DNA of 43,089 bases from VRUE01 sp035260485 (GTDB taxonomy: Bacteria; Actinomycetota; Thermoleophilia; Solirubrobacterales; 70-9): positions 1 through 43,089 of the forward strand of contig DATFVC010000039.1 in the NCBI GenBank assembly GCA_035260485.1. The letters are read 5' to 3'. Each line of letters opens with the position of its first letter. Within the stretch, counting starts at the first letter, position 1. A program made the translations under genes and the position numbers. Shown here piece after piece: positions 31,507-39,665 of this stretch. The notes beneath the pieces were generated by a model, which was not told the DNA's origin, did not search any database, and saw only the letters and a list, made by a program, of their open reading frames with translations.

Positions 31507-33084
31507 CTAGACAGCGGCAGGCGCCAGGTGCTCGTGGACGAAGCGGACGACCGTGGCGCCCTCGCCGACGGCGGTCGCGCAGCGCTTGATCGACCCCGCC
31601 CGCACGTCGCCGGCCGCGTAGACGCCGGGGACGCTGGTCTCGAGCAGGCCGTCCGCTCCCGCTTCGGGGCCGGTGAGGATGAACCCCTTGGGGTCGCGGG
31701 CGACCGTGTCGCCCAGCCACTCGGTGCAGGGAGCGGCGCCGAGGAAGAGGAAGAGGAAGGAGAGCTGCAGCTCCGCTCCGTCGCTGAGGGTGACGGCGTC
31801 GAGTCGACCTTCATCGCCGTGCAGGGCGGCGACTTCGCTGCGGTCGCGGACCGCGACGCCGTAGCGCTCGAGCTCCTCGATCAGGTACTGGGACATCGTC
31901 TCGCTGAGGTCGGCGCGGCGGTGCAGGAGGGTTACCAGCGCGCCGCCCCGCGCCAGCCAGACGGCGGCCTGCGCCGCCGAGTTGCCGCCGCCGATGACCC
32001 CGACCCGCTGCGCGCCGCAGAGGTGCGCCTCGGGCGGCCCGGCGGCGTAGAAGACGCTGATCCCCTCGTAGCTGTCGAGGTCGGCGACGGGCAGACGGCG
32101 GTATTCGGCGCCCGTTGCGAGCAGCACCGCCCGCGCCGCGATTTCGTTGCCTTCCTCGAGCCTCACCAGATGGCGCTCGCTGCCGGGCTCGAGCGCCCGG
32201 GCACGGTAGGGGGTCGCCGTGCGGGCGCGGAACTTGCGCGCCTGCGTGACCGCCCTGCTGGTCAGCTCGGAGCCGCTGATGCCGGCCGGGAAGCCGAGGT
32301 AGTTCTCAATCCGTCGCGAGGTGCCCGCCTGGCCGCCTAGGACGGTGCTCTCGATCACCAGCGTGTCGAGACCCTCCGAGGCGCCGTAGACGGCGGCGCC
32401 GAGGCCTGCCGGCCCACCACCGACGACGAGCAGGTCGACCTCCTCCCGCTGCCCCAGCTCGAGGCCGATCCCCAGCGCCCGCGAGAGCTCGCCGTTGCTC
32501 GGCCGCCGCAGCTCGGCGCCGCCGGGGAGCCGCACGAGCGGGAGGTCGTCGGGGCCGGACTGCTCGATCAGCGCCGCCACCTCCTCGTCCTCGGCCGGGT
32601 CGACCCACGAATTGGGGAGCCGCTGGCTCTTGGCGAAGTCGAGCAGCCGGCGCGTATCGCCCGAGTCGCGCGGGCCGACGATCTCGATCCCGATTCCGTC
32701 GCGCTGCTGGAGCAGTTCGCGGCGCTGGACGAACGCGGAGAGCAGCAGGTCGGAGAGCGAGCCGTCCTCGAAGAGCAGCTGCCTCAGCTCTTCGCGGTCG
32801 ACCGCGATGTAGCGCATCGGTTCGGTCACGATCGCGGTGAGGAAGACGGTCTGCCCCGAGAGCAGGTTCATCTCCCCGAGGAAGCCGGAGGCGCCGTGGC
32901 GGACGATCTCGTGGCCGGCGGCGTCGGTCACCGCGACCTCGCCCTCGACTATCGCGATGAACGGATAGCTTTCGTCGCCGATCTCGAACAGCGTCTCGCC
33001 GATCGCGGCGCTGCGCTCCTCGCCATGCTCGGCCAGCGTCGCCAGCTGCGACTTCGAGAGCACGCGACTTGCCGGACCGGGCAC
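31507..33084 (-). CDS. cNMP-binding domain fused to thioredoxin-reductase-like flavoprotein
   Basis: 525 residues. Residues 10-115 are a cyclic-nucleotide-binding domain (GETLFEIGDESYPFIAIVEG, GFLGEMNLLSGQTVFLTAIV). Residues 215-525 are a thioredoxin-reductase-type module: VDLLVVGGGPAGLGAAVYGA for FAD, RVGVIGGGNSAAQAAVWLAR for NAD(P)H and GVYAAGDVRAGSIKRCATAV for the FAD tail. The CxxC disulfide of thioredoxin reductases is missing; GTSRRIENYLGFP stands near its place. The electron acceptor is therefore not a usual thioredoxin. TAGCCT lies 7 nt before the GTG start. It is convergent with the nitronate-monooxygenase gene. Confidence 0.9.
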   Translation of the reverse strand: MPGPASRVLSKSQLATLAEHGEERSAAIGETLFEIGDESYPFIAIVEGEVAVTDAAGHEIVRHGASGFLGEMNLLSGQTVFLTAIVTEPMRYIAVDREELRQLLFEDGSLSDLLLSAFVQRRELLQQRDGIGIEIVGPRDSGDTRRLLDFAKSQRLPNSWVDPAEDEEVAALIEQSGPDDLPLVRLPGGAELRRPSNGELSRALGIGLELGQREEVDLLVVGGGPAGLGAAVYGASEGLDTLVIESTVLGGQAGTSRRIENYLGFPAGISGSELTSRAVTQARKFRARTATPYRARALEPGSERHLVRLEEGNEIAARAVLLATGAEYRRLPVADLDSYEGISVFYAAGPPEAHLCGAQRVGVIGGGNSAAQAAVWLARGGALVTLLHRRADLSETMSQYLIEELERYGVAVRDRSEVAALHGDEGRLDAVTLSDGAELQLSFLFLFLGAAPCTEWLGDTVARDPKGFILTGPEAGADGLLETSVPGVYAAGDVRAGSIKRCATAVGEGATVVRFVHEHLAPAAV

Positions 33085-33091
33085 CGGGCCA

Positions 33092-33097
33092 AGGCTA
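33092..33097 (-). promoter_or_regulatory. -10 hexamer of cNMP-flavoprotein gene
   Basis: TAGCCT on the minus strand, 7 nt before the GTG at 33084; no Shine-Dalgarno. Confidence 0.45.
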
Positions 33098-33120
33098 CCC
33101 GTACGACCGTTGGGCCTTCG

Positions 33121-35067
33121 TCACGAAGGTGGTGAGATCAGGCAGTTGTCCTTGTCGGCCATCGCCAGCGGACGCGAGTTGGGGAAGGCTTCGAGCAGGG
33201 CGGCGGCGATCAGCCTGCCGCGCGCCGCGTAGCCCGGCGAGGTGAAATGGATCCCGTCGGGGATGAACCAGGCGTCCTTGACGTCGGCGGCCCAGTTGTA
33301 GATCCGCATGTACGGGTAGCGGTCGCATGCGTTCAGGAGCGCTTCGTCCCAGTCCTTCATGTTCGACCCTGCGTAGGGACCGCTGGTGACGAGCGACTTC
33401 ACGTTCACCCACATCACCGGTTCTTCCCCGATCGTCGACATCATGCTGTCGATCCGGTCGTCGTAGGTGAACTTCGAGCCGACGGCTACGTCGGCCGCCT
33501 CGTTCGTCCCCATAGCCAGGACCCAGCAGCCTTTGAAGCCTTCGTTCTTCCACGCTTCGGCGACTTCCTGGGCGTTCGGTTCGCCTTCGAAGTTCTCGTA
33601 GATCGAGCGGGCGCCGGCGATCTCGAAGTGCTGGGTGGTGGCGCCGACTCGTGCGTACTGGGCGCTGATCTGCTGCTTGGGGTCGGGCAGGTATTCGCTG
33701 GAGACGAGCCCCTCCGAGGTCGAGTCGCCGATGTGCACGACCGCTTCGCAAGAGGTGGCCAGCGGGGCGCGCTTCACGTTCTTCGCGGTGATGGTCTTCG
33801 CCACGGGCTCGGCACCGATCGCGTTCGAGTTGTCGGAGACGCCGACCCCGGCAAGGCCGGCGATCGCGACCGTGACGACAAGCGCGCCGGCGGTGACCAC
33901 AGCCCAGCCGCGCGGCGTCACCCGCTCACGACGCCACCCGCCGGCCTTCCACTGCGTCCACAGCCTGCCGAGCGCGCCGTGGCGGATCGGGTTCTCGATG
34001 TAGCGCCAGGAGAGCTCGGCGACGGTGAGGATCGCGGCGACCTGGAGGATCGCGCGCACGACGCTGGGACCGTGCGAGGCCTGGGGAGAGGTGAGGACGA
34101 CGATCGGCAGGGTCCAGAGGTAGATGCCGTAGGAGCGTTCGCCGATCCAGCGCATCGGCTTGCAGCCCACGATCGGCCCGAGCCTCGAGGCGGGGTGGGT
34201 GAGCGAGGCGACCGCGAGAACCGAGCCGAGGCCGAGCAGCGCGAAGCCGCCGCGGTAGAGGAAGGGCGAGAACTCGCTGGTGCGCCAGAACATCAGGGCG
34301 ATAACAGCCAGGCCGACGACGCCCGTCGCCTCGATCGTCCGCCGCGCTTGGGGGGTGATGCGCGCGTGCAGGCGGCGGCTCGGCCAGACCATCGCCAGGG
34401 CGGCGCCGATCAGCAGCTCGAGCGCGCGGGTGTCGGTCCCGTAGTAGACCCGCGACGGATCGAGCGAGGGGTGGTAGAGGACCGCCATCAGGACGCCTGA
34501 GCAGAGCGCCGCGATCAGGGTGACTCCGGCGAGGCGCGGGCGGACTCCCGTCGCGTTCTTCAGCTCGGGGACGAAGCGCAGTCCCAGCATCAGCAGGAAA
34601 GGCCAGAGGATGTAGAACTGCTCCTCGACTGAGAGCGTCCAGAGGTGGTTCAGGGGCGAGGGCGGCGCGAAGCGTTCGAAGTAGGAGACGTGGTGGAAGA
34701 TCAGCCACCAGTTGTTGAAGTAGGCGGCGGCGCTGAGCGCGGCGGCGCGGAAGTCGGCCGGCTGGTGCGGGCCGATCAGCGTCACCCACGCCATCACCAC
34801 GATCAGCATCACGAAAAGGGCCGGCAGCAGGCGGCGGGCGCGCGCCAGCCAGAACGACTTCAGCCGGATTCCGCCCCGGTTCACCTGGTTGAGCAGGATG
34901 TCCGTGATCAGGTAGCCGCTGAGGGTGAAGAACACACCGACACCGAGCAGTCCGCCTTCCGCCCAGCCGAATTTGAGGTGGTAGAGCACCACCCCGATCA
35001 CGGCGATCGCGCGCAGGCCGTCGAGGCCGGGCATGTAGCGCCGATCGCGCTTTACCGGTTCAGGCAT
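33121..35067 (-). CDS. Acyltransferase-3 membrane protein with SGNH domain (OafA/YrhL-like)
   Basis: About 648 residues. YMPGLDGLRAIAVIGVVLYH contains the acyltransferase-3 motif (RAIAV...H). About ten membrane helices follow (AEGGLLGVGVFFTLSGYLIT, HLWTLSVEEQFYILWPFLLM, SYGIYLWTLPIVVLT). After about residue 420 a helix leads to an extracellular SGNH domain with VVHIGDSTSEGLVS, VLAMGTNEAADVA and DGIHFTSPGYAARGRL, supplying Ser, Asn and Asp/His. Such proteins O-acetylate cell-wall sugars. The ATG overlaps the upstream SGNH gene by 8 nt, so the two are coupled. Confidence 0.92.
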   Translation of the reverse strand: MPEPVKRDRRYMPGLDGLRAIAVIGVVLYHLKFGWAEGGLLGVGVFFTLSGYLITDILLNQVNRGGIRLKSFWLARARRLLPALFVMLIVVMAWVTLIGPHQPADFRAAALSAAAYFNNWWLIFHHVSYFERFAPPSPLNHLWTLSVEEQFYILWPFLLMLGLRFVPELKNATGVRPRLAGVTLIAALCSGVLMAVLYHPSLDPSRVYYGTDTRALELLIGAALAMVWPSRRLHARITPQARRTIEATGVVGLAVIALMFWRTSEFSPFLYRGGFALLGLGSVLAVASLTHPASRLGPIVGCKPMRWIGERSYGIYLWTLPIVVLTSPQASHGPSVVRAILQVAAILTVAELSWRYIENPIRHGALGRLWTQWKAGGWRRERVTPRGWAVVTAGALVVTVAIAGLAGVGVSDNSNAIGAEPVAKTITAKNVKRAPLATSCEAVVHIGDSTSEGLVSSEYLPDPKQQISAQYARVGATTQHFEIAGARSIYENFEGEPNAQEVAEAWKNEGFKGCWVLAMGTNEAADVAVGSKFTYDDRIDSMMSTIGEEPVMWVNVKSLVTSGPYAGSNMKDWDEALLNACDRYPYMRIYNWAADVKDAWFIPDGIHFTSPGYAARGRLIAAALLEAFPNSRPLAMADKDNCLISPPS

Positions 35068-35833
35068 AGGAGGAGACCATGGCGAGCGCCACCACCAGTA
35101 ACGGTTGCCGGCCCGCCACCCGCATGGCGACCGCCTCGCCCAGTGAGGTCGCGATCGCGCGGGCGACCGAGGCCTCTCGCTTGGCAAACTTGCTGACCGG
35201 GGCCAATTCCGGCCCGGACTCGAGTACGGGTTCCCCGTTTGGGGCATGCATGTAGGCGAGGCAACCTTCGATGCCATGCGCGATCAACTGCGCGCGGAGG
35301 TCGGCGCCTGCGGGGAGCGGATGCAGGTCGTCGGACTGCATCAGCTCAGGGTGGGTGGCGGCGGCGCCAGCCCAGTCGGGCACCTGCGTCCCCGGGCGCG
35401 AAGCAGCGAACGCTTCGACCACTCGGTTCTTGCCGTCATTTCCGATGCCGTTCACGGTAAGGCCGTGGATGGTCGGCACAACCATGCAGCGGTCGCCGAT
35501 CCGTTCGGCGACGGCGTTCAGGTTTCCGGCGAGGATCTGCGGATAGGCGGGGTTGTCGTTGGTACCGGCGTCGAAGACGATCACCGACTGTGAGGGTGAA
35601 TAGCTTTCTTCGAAGAGGTCGAAGATCTGGTAGCTGTTGTAGCCGCCGGCCGCGTTGACCGTCAGCGGCACGCCGGGGAGGTAACGCTGCAGGTAGGGGG
35701 AGGTCAGCTCCTCGAGGCTGTCGCCGACCACCAGCGCGCCACCACTCCCACTCGCGCTGGCCGAAGGCGCGGGCAGGAGGAGAGCCAGCAGCGCAGCCCC
35801 AACCACCATCCTTACGAGCCTGCGCACTCTCAT
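35060..35833 (-). CDS. Secreted SGNH-like hydrolase coupled to the acyltransferase
   Basis: 257 residues. A signal peptide (VVGAALLALLLPAPSASASG) precedes LVVGDSLEELTSPYL (SGNH block I, Ser in GDSL), IVFDAGTNDNPAYPQ (block III) and MQSDDLHPLPAGADL (DxxH block V). A C-terminal hydrophobic stretch (LLVVALAMVSSYA) may anchor it. Its stop lies 8 nt inside the acyltransferase start. Probably an acyl-hydrolase or transferase working on the same surface polymer. The ATG at 35833 is divergent from the lipoprotein gene. Confidence 0.88.
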   Translation of the reverse strand: MRVRRLVRMVVGAALLALLLPAPSASASGSGGALVVGDSLEELTSPYLQRYLPGVPLTVNAAGGYNSYQIFDLFEESYSPSQSVIVFDAGTNDNPAYPQILAGNLNAVAERIGDRCMVVPTIHGLTVNGIGNDGKNRVVEAFAASRPGTQVPDWAGAAATHPELMQSDDLHPLPAGADLRAQLIAHGIEGCLAYMHAPNGEPVLESGPELAPVSKFAKREASVARAIATSLGEAVAMRVAGRQPLLVVALAMVSSYA

Positions 35834-35845
35834 CCAGCGAATTTC

Positions 35846-35851
35846 TACACT
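35846..35851 (+). promoter_or_regulatory. -10 hexamer of lipoprotein gene
   Basis: TACACT lies 6 nt before the ATG at 35858, in a 24-nt divergent gap that must also serve the SGNH gene. Confidence 0.45.
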
Positions 35852-35857
35852 AGTCAG

Positions 35858-36370
35858 ATGCGCTTCTGCCCAGCGGCGACAGTCTGCATATTGCTGGGCA
35901 TGGCACTGATCCTGCCCGCCTGCGGCGGCGAGCGAACGGTGGCGGCCGGCAGCGAAACGGCGCCGACGAAGAGTGCGAAGGCGCCCCGGAGCGGAGCGAC
36001 CGCGAAGACCCCCCCGGCGGCAAGACGGTGCGGCAGGTTGCTGGGCGGCTTCTTCGACTCGCTGGAATCCCTCAACAACACGCTCGCGGTGGGCCTGAGC
36101 TACGACGACTACCTCAACGCGGTGAACCACGTTCGAGCCACCTACGCGAGCGTCCAAGCCGACCACCTTCCGATCGTGTGCCTGGCGCGCGTCGCCAGCC
36201 CCGCGGAGCAGGCGCTCAATGTCCACATCGACGCCGCCAACACGTGGGGCAACTGCCTGGCAACCACCTCCTGCAATCCCAAAGCAGTCGAGCCAAAGCT
36301 CCAGCGCGAGTGGGCCGAAGCCTCCGACCTCCTCTCCTCAGCTCAGAGCGGGTTGCGCAGTTTGGGCTGA
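35858..36370 (+). CDS. Lipoprotein of unknown function
   Basis: 170 residues. The signal LLGMALILPACGG carries the lipobox Cys near residue 22. An Ala/Thr/Lys-rich linker follows, then a helical domain (about 58-170) with four cysteines (RRCGRLL, IVCLARV, NCLATTSC) that could form disulfides. Key phrases are FFDSLESLNNTLAVGLSYDD and ALNVHIDAANTWGNCL. No family is recognised. It faces the secreted SGNH gene across a 24-nt divergent promoter, so a surface-linked role is plausible. Confidence 0.75.
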   Translation: MRFCPAATVCILLGMALILPACGGERTVAAGSETAPTKSAKAPRSGATAKTPPAARRCGRLLGGFFDSLESLNNTLAVGLSYDDYLNAVNHVRATYASVQADHLPIVCLARVASPAEQALNVHIDAANTWGNCLATTSCNPKAVEPKLQREWAEASDLLSSAQSGLRSLG

Positions 36371-36430
36371 GGAGAGACGATCCCCAGGCGTTTCTGTGAC
36401 CCCTCGGCTCCTCCCTGATAAATACCTTCC

Positions 36431-37099
36431 ATGGGACAAGAGCAGTGGTCGGCTGTTGACGAATATGTGAGTGGACTTCTGGCGCCGCATGACCGAGTTC
36501 TGGATGCCGCGCTGACGGCGGCCGAGGAGGCGGGGCTGCCGCCGATCCAGGTCTCCCCACCGCAGGGAAAGCTGCTGAGCCTGCTGGCGAAGACCGTGGG
36601 AGCGAAGAGGATCCTCGAGTTCGGGACGCTCGCCGGCTACAGCACCATCTGGCTGGGGAGAGCGCTGGAGGACGGCGGTCGCCTGATCACGCTGGAGGCC
36701 GACCCCGCCTATGCCGAGGTGGCCCGCGGGAACATCGCCGAGGCCGAACTGGACGGTGTCGTAGACCTGAGGGTCGGGCCGGCCCTCGACACGCTCCCGA
36801 GCCTGGAGGCCGAGGACGCCGGTCCGTTCGACCTGACCTTCATCGACGCCGACAAGGTCCACAGTCCCGACTACTTCGCCTGGTCGCTCGAGCACTCTCG
36901 CCCCGGCAGCCTGATCGTCGTCGACAACGTGGTTCGCGACGGCAGCCTCGCAGAAGCGGACAGCGACGACGCCACGATCCAGGCCCAGCGCCGTCTGCAC
37001 GAGATGCTGGCCAGCGAGCGCCGAGTCAGCGCGACGACGATTCAGACGGTCGGCGGCAAGGGCTACGACGGCTTCAGCATCGCTTTGGTCACGCCGTAG
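36431..37099 (+). CDS. O-methyltransferase (CCoAOMT-type)
   Basis: 222 residues. RILEFGTLAGYSTIWLGRAL is SAM motif I, RLITLEADPAYAEVARGNIA motif II, and DAGPFDLTFIDADKVHSPDY carries the metal-binding Asp and IDAD signature of the caffeoyl-CoA-type enzymes. LIVVDNVVRDG is the next conserved strand. It methylates a hydroxyl group, substrate unknown. TAAATA followed 6 nt later by the ATG resembles the leaderless promoters here, although it departs from TANNNT. Confidence 0.9.
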   Translation: MGQEQWSAVDEYVSGLLAPHDRVLDAALTAAEEAGLPPIQVSPPQGKLLSLLAKTVGAKRILEFGTLAGYSTIWLGRALEDGGRLITLEADPAYAEVARGNIAEAELDGVVDLRVGPALDTLPSLEAEDAGPFDLTFIDADKVHSPDYFAWSLEHSRPGSLIVVDNVVRDGSLAEADSDDATIQAQRRLHEMLASERRVSATTIQTVGGKGYDGFSIALVTP

Positions 37100-37196
37100 G
37101 CGATCGCCCTACAGCGACCGTGTCGCCGCGGCGTGCGGGGCGCCCGAGCTCTCGACATGCGCTCGCCAGGGGTCGCGGTGTTCTCCGCGAGGTCCC

Positions 37197-37691
37197 TCAG
37201 CCTCCCGGCTCGCGCCTCTTCCGGCGGATCGCCTCGCGCGTGGCGTAGAGGGCCGGGAGGGCGGCCGTGTCCTTCGGTCGCCCAAGCTCTTTCTTGGAAG
37301 CGATCACCTCGTCGATCGTGATCACGCGAACAGAGATCTCCCCCAGCGCTAGCTCGATCGTCGCGACGTCCTCGAACCCGCCGATCGCGGTGGCGTGCGG
37401 AACGACGTCGAGCGGGCCGGCCTCGGTGTCGAAGCGCTGGGATCGCCACCCGAGGAAGTCGGCGCCATCCAGCTCGACCGTGGTGTCATGGCCCGGCGGG
37501 TGGGCGCCCAGCGCGTTGAGCGCCGTGGCAAGGCGTGCGGCGTTGTCGAGCTCCCGCCGGGGCATCACGTCCAGGTCGAGCGTGACCGTCGGGTTGCCCT
37601 GCAGCCACGCCGCGACCGCCCCGATCACGCAGAACTCAACCCCGTGGTCGACGAGGGAGCGGAGAAGCCTCTCGGGGTCGAGCTCGCTCAC
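37197..37691 (-). CDS. Nucleotidyltransferase-like protein (DUF6036/AbiEii-type)
   Basis: 164 residues. LLRSLVDHGVEFCVIGAVAA, then AVAAWLQGNPTVTLDLDVMP, has the GxxA...TxDxD pattern of minimal nucleotidyltransferases. GPLDVVPHATAIGGFEDVAT and SVRVITIDEVIASKKELGRP follow, the latter being the usual Lys-rich ending, with ALYATREAIRRKRRE last. It overlaps the upstream XRE gene by 4 nt. This combination resembles toxin-antitoxin-like or regulatory nucleotidyltransferase pairs; activity and target are not proven. The same domain combination is the dead gene at 178-619. Confidence 0.82.
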   Translation of the reverse strand: MSELDPERLLRSLVDHGVEFCVIGAVAAWLQGNPTVTLDLDVMPRRELDNAARLATALNALGAHPPGHDTTVELDGADFLGWRSQRFDTEAGPLDVVPHATAIGGFEDVATIELALGEISVRVITIDEVIASKKELGRPKDTAALPALYATREAIRRKRREPGG

Positions 37692-38002
37692 CCTTGCCCC
37701 CGGGCGAGCTCATGCATGTGGGCGTAGCGCCGCAGGGCCCGGAGGCGTTCCTCGGGCGTGCGCCGGAGGAGCAGCCCAGCCAGCTCGACATCGTGCGGAT
37801 CGGGCACCGCTTCGGCGCTGATCCTCACTCGCTGCCCGCACGCCACCGCGAGTCGCTGGAGCGTCTCCCAGGAGGGCGTCGTCGCGCCACGCTCGTAGCG
37901 CGCGATGGCTGGCTGCGACGTGCCAGCCCGCCGCGCGAGGGTGCGCTGAGAGAGACCGGCGGCAAGGCGCAGCTCGCGCACGAGAGCGTTGGGGGGCTCC
38001 AT
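37688..38002 (-). CDS. XRE-family repressor/antitoxin-like protein
   Basis: 104 residues. NALVRELRLAAGLSQRTLAR, then RAGTSQPAIARYERGATTPS and ETLQRLAVACGQRVRISAEA, is a clear XRE helix-turn-helix. The C-terminal helix (TPEERLRALRRYAHMHELAR) is typical of antitoxins paired with nucleotidyltransferases. The ATG at 38002 is preferred over the longer frame: TATCAT lies 6 nt upstream and forms part of an 18-bp palindrome (38011-38028). The nucleotidyltransferase overlaps it by 4 nt. Confidence 0.88.
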   Translation of the reverse strand: MEPPNALVRELRLAAGLSQRTLARRAGTSQPAIARYERGATTPSWETLQRLAVACGQRVRISAEAVPDPHDVELAGLLLRRTPEERLRALRRYAHMHELARGQG

Positions 38003-38008
38003 ATCAGC

Positions 38009-38028
38009 ATGATACCTTATAAGGTATC
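38009..38028 (-). promoter_or_regulatory. XRE promoter with perfect 18-bp palindrome
   Basis: GATACCTTATAAGGTATC (38011-38028) is perfectly palindromic and overlaps the -10 TATCAT (38009-38014) that ends 6 nt before the XRE ATG. It is also 42 nt upstream of the divergent metallopeptidase start, so repression could reach both. Confidence 0.75.
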
Positions 38029-38070
38029 GCCGCCGGCCCGTCCGTGGCTCGCTGAAGACTCTCGCCCTCA

Positions 38071-38544
38071 ATGGTGACCAAGTTCCTCCGACCGGCCCCG
38101 AAGCGAGCGCCTGCTCCTCAGCGGCGCAACAGCTCCTATTACTTGGTCGCGGGCGTGGCGCTGGATCAAGAGCTAGAACGGCTGCGACCCCTGCCCGTCT
38201 TCGCCGAGGGCTCGCTCGCGACACGGAAGCCCGAGCTCAAGGTGCGACGGGCCGGCAAGCGCCCAAATCGCCTCGGCTTCGCCGTCCCCACCGAGTTTCG
38301 CCTCTCGGTCACCGTCTACCCCGGAATCCGCCCCGGTGACGTCCTGGAGACGCTCCTCCACGAGCTGGTCCATCTGCACATAGGTCGCGCCGCCGAGCCC
38401 CACGCCTGGCACGGCCGCACCTTCAAGCAAGCCCTCGCAGCAGCGATGAAGGAGGCCTACGGAATCACCATCCGCCCCCCGGCAAGCACCCGCCACGGCG
38501 CCTACGCCGAGGCGATCGAGCAAGCACAGGCTCAGGTCGTCTGA
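38071..38544 (+). CDS. SprT-like zinc metallopeptidase
   Basis: 157 residues. DVLETLLHELVHLHIGRAAE carries HExxH (HELVH) and HAWHGRTFKQALAAAMKEAY the third ligand in a HGxxF motif, as in SprT/Wss1-type proteases. A basic N-terminus (VTKFLRPAPKRAPAPQRRNS) could bind DNA. Such enzymes cleave proteins, in some relatives DNA-linked or repressor proteins. It is transcribed away from the XRE gene across its palindrome; no ribosome site is evident before the ATG. Whether it cuts the XRE protein is conjecture. Confidence 0.78.
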   Translation: MVTKFLRPAPKRAPAPQRRNSSYYLVAGVALDQELERLRPLPVFAEGSLATRKPELKVRRAGKRPNRLGFAVPTEFRLSVTVYPGIRPGDVLETLLHELVHLHIGRAAEPHAWHGRTFKQALAAAMKEAYGITIRPPASTRHGAYAEAIEQAQAQVV

Positions 38545-38558
38545 CGATCGGCGCCTGG

Positions 38559-39290
38559 TCACACCGGCACGGGCCCGGGAACGAGAACGGCGGGGTCATG
38601 TCCGGGACGGACGGCGGCTCCGGCATCGCGGAGCGCGCGCAGTCGTTCGGCCGATGCTTTCTGCGCGGTGAAGTCGTCGGCGAACATCGGGAAGCGGTGG
38701 TCGTCGAGGCCGGACGCGTAGTGGGTGACGTCGGCGCCGATGACGAGCCGCTCACCGACACAGACCGACTGGTGACCGGGCGTGTGGCCGGGCGTCAAGA
38801 GCAGCTGGATCGACCCATCGCCGAGCAGGTCGTGGTCGCCGTCGACGAGCACGATCTGCTCGGCGACGGCGCCGTAGTCGAGCGGGAGGTAGAAGTTCTT
38901 GGTGACTGCGGCCGGGTCGTGGCCCGCCTTCCACTCGCGGTGCTGCACGACGACCGGAACAGAGGACGGCAGCAGGGCCAGCCCTCCGGCGTGGTCGAAA
39001 TGCAGGTGCGTCAACACGACTTTGGTGATCGTGGTCAGGTCGACCTGCTCGCCAACGCTCGCATCTTGCTCGAGCCCGAACACGCCGAGCGCATCGGGCT
39101 TGCCGTAGTGGCGCGCCGCGTCATCGACCGCGCCCGGGTGCAGGCCCGTGTCGACCAGGATCCGCTCCTCGGCCGTCTCGATGACGTACGCCGGGATGGG
39201 GAAGCGGACCTGCCGGTCGAGATCGTCGTCCCGGCGCCAGATGCCCGCGGCTGAGGTGAACCACCCGACGTTGAGCATCTCGACCTTCAT
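38559..39290 (-). CDS. Metallo-beta-lactamase-fold hydrolase (lactonase-like)
   Basis: About 243 residues. VVLTHLHFDHAGGLALLPSS is the HxHxDH motif, LLLTPGHTPGHQSVCVGERL supplies the next His, IGADVTHYASG the bridging Asp, and RPGHDP the last His. The start MLNVGWF/RRDDDLDRQVRFPIPAYVIE and the spacing are those of N-acyl-homoserine lactonases and relatives. It would hydrolyse lactone or similar esters; quorum quenching is possible but unproven. ATGs at 39290 and 39278 are both possible; AAGG precedes the second. Confidence 0.85.
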   Translation of the reverse strand: MKVEMLNVGWFTSAAGIWRRDDDLDRQVRFPIPAYVIETAEERILVDTGLHPGAVDDAARHYGKPDALGVFGLEQDASVGEQVDLTTITKVVLTHLHFDHAGGLALLPSSVPVVVQHREWKAGHDPAAVTKNFYLPLDYGAVAEQIVLVDGDHDLLGDGSIQLLLTPGHTPGHQSVCVGERLVIGADVTHYASGLDDHRFPMFADDFTAQKASAERLRALRDAGAAVRPGHDPAVLVPGPVPV

Positions 39291-39339
39291 CTCTCCCAGC
39301 CACGCTACGCCGCACGGCGGATCAACTGCGCGCGATGGT

Positions 39340-39665
39340 CGACCCGTCGATCGACCGATCGAGGTCCGCATGGTCGGCAGCGCGACGAAGATCACGACCG
39401 CGGACGGGCTGACCTTGGCGATGGACTACGTCGTCGGCGACGACGAGGCGCTCGCCTCCGCCCACATCCGCCGCCTGCGCAACTGGCTGGCACAGACGGA
39501 CGACAGACTCGCGCTTGCGGCCACGTGCACCGGCACGTTCGTGCTCGCGGATGCCGTCAAGCTCAGCTGGAGCCAGGCGACGATGCTGGGCGCCGATCAG
39601 CAAGCGCCGGCGCAGCGGTGGGAGGACCTTCGTCGGTCGGCGCTCGCCGACGTCGGTTGGGCTCC
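39340..39665 (+). pseudogene. Fragment of a GlxA-type AraC regulator (DJ-1 domain)
   Basis: The plus strand encodes PIEVRMVGSATKITTADGLT, then LAMDYVVGDDEALASAHIRR and LRNWLAQTDDRLALAATCTG, TFVLADAVKLSWSQATMLGA. ADGLTL and the CTGTFVLA elbow are characteristic of the DJ-1/PfpI domain of GlxA-like AraC regulators. The N-terminal strand and loops and the whole AraC DNA-binding domain are missing. The fragment overlaps the 3' end of the minus-strand membrane gene. It is a relic of insertion or recombination. Confidence 0.65.
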
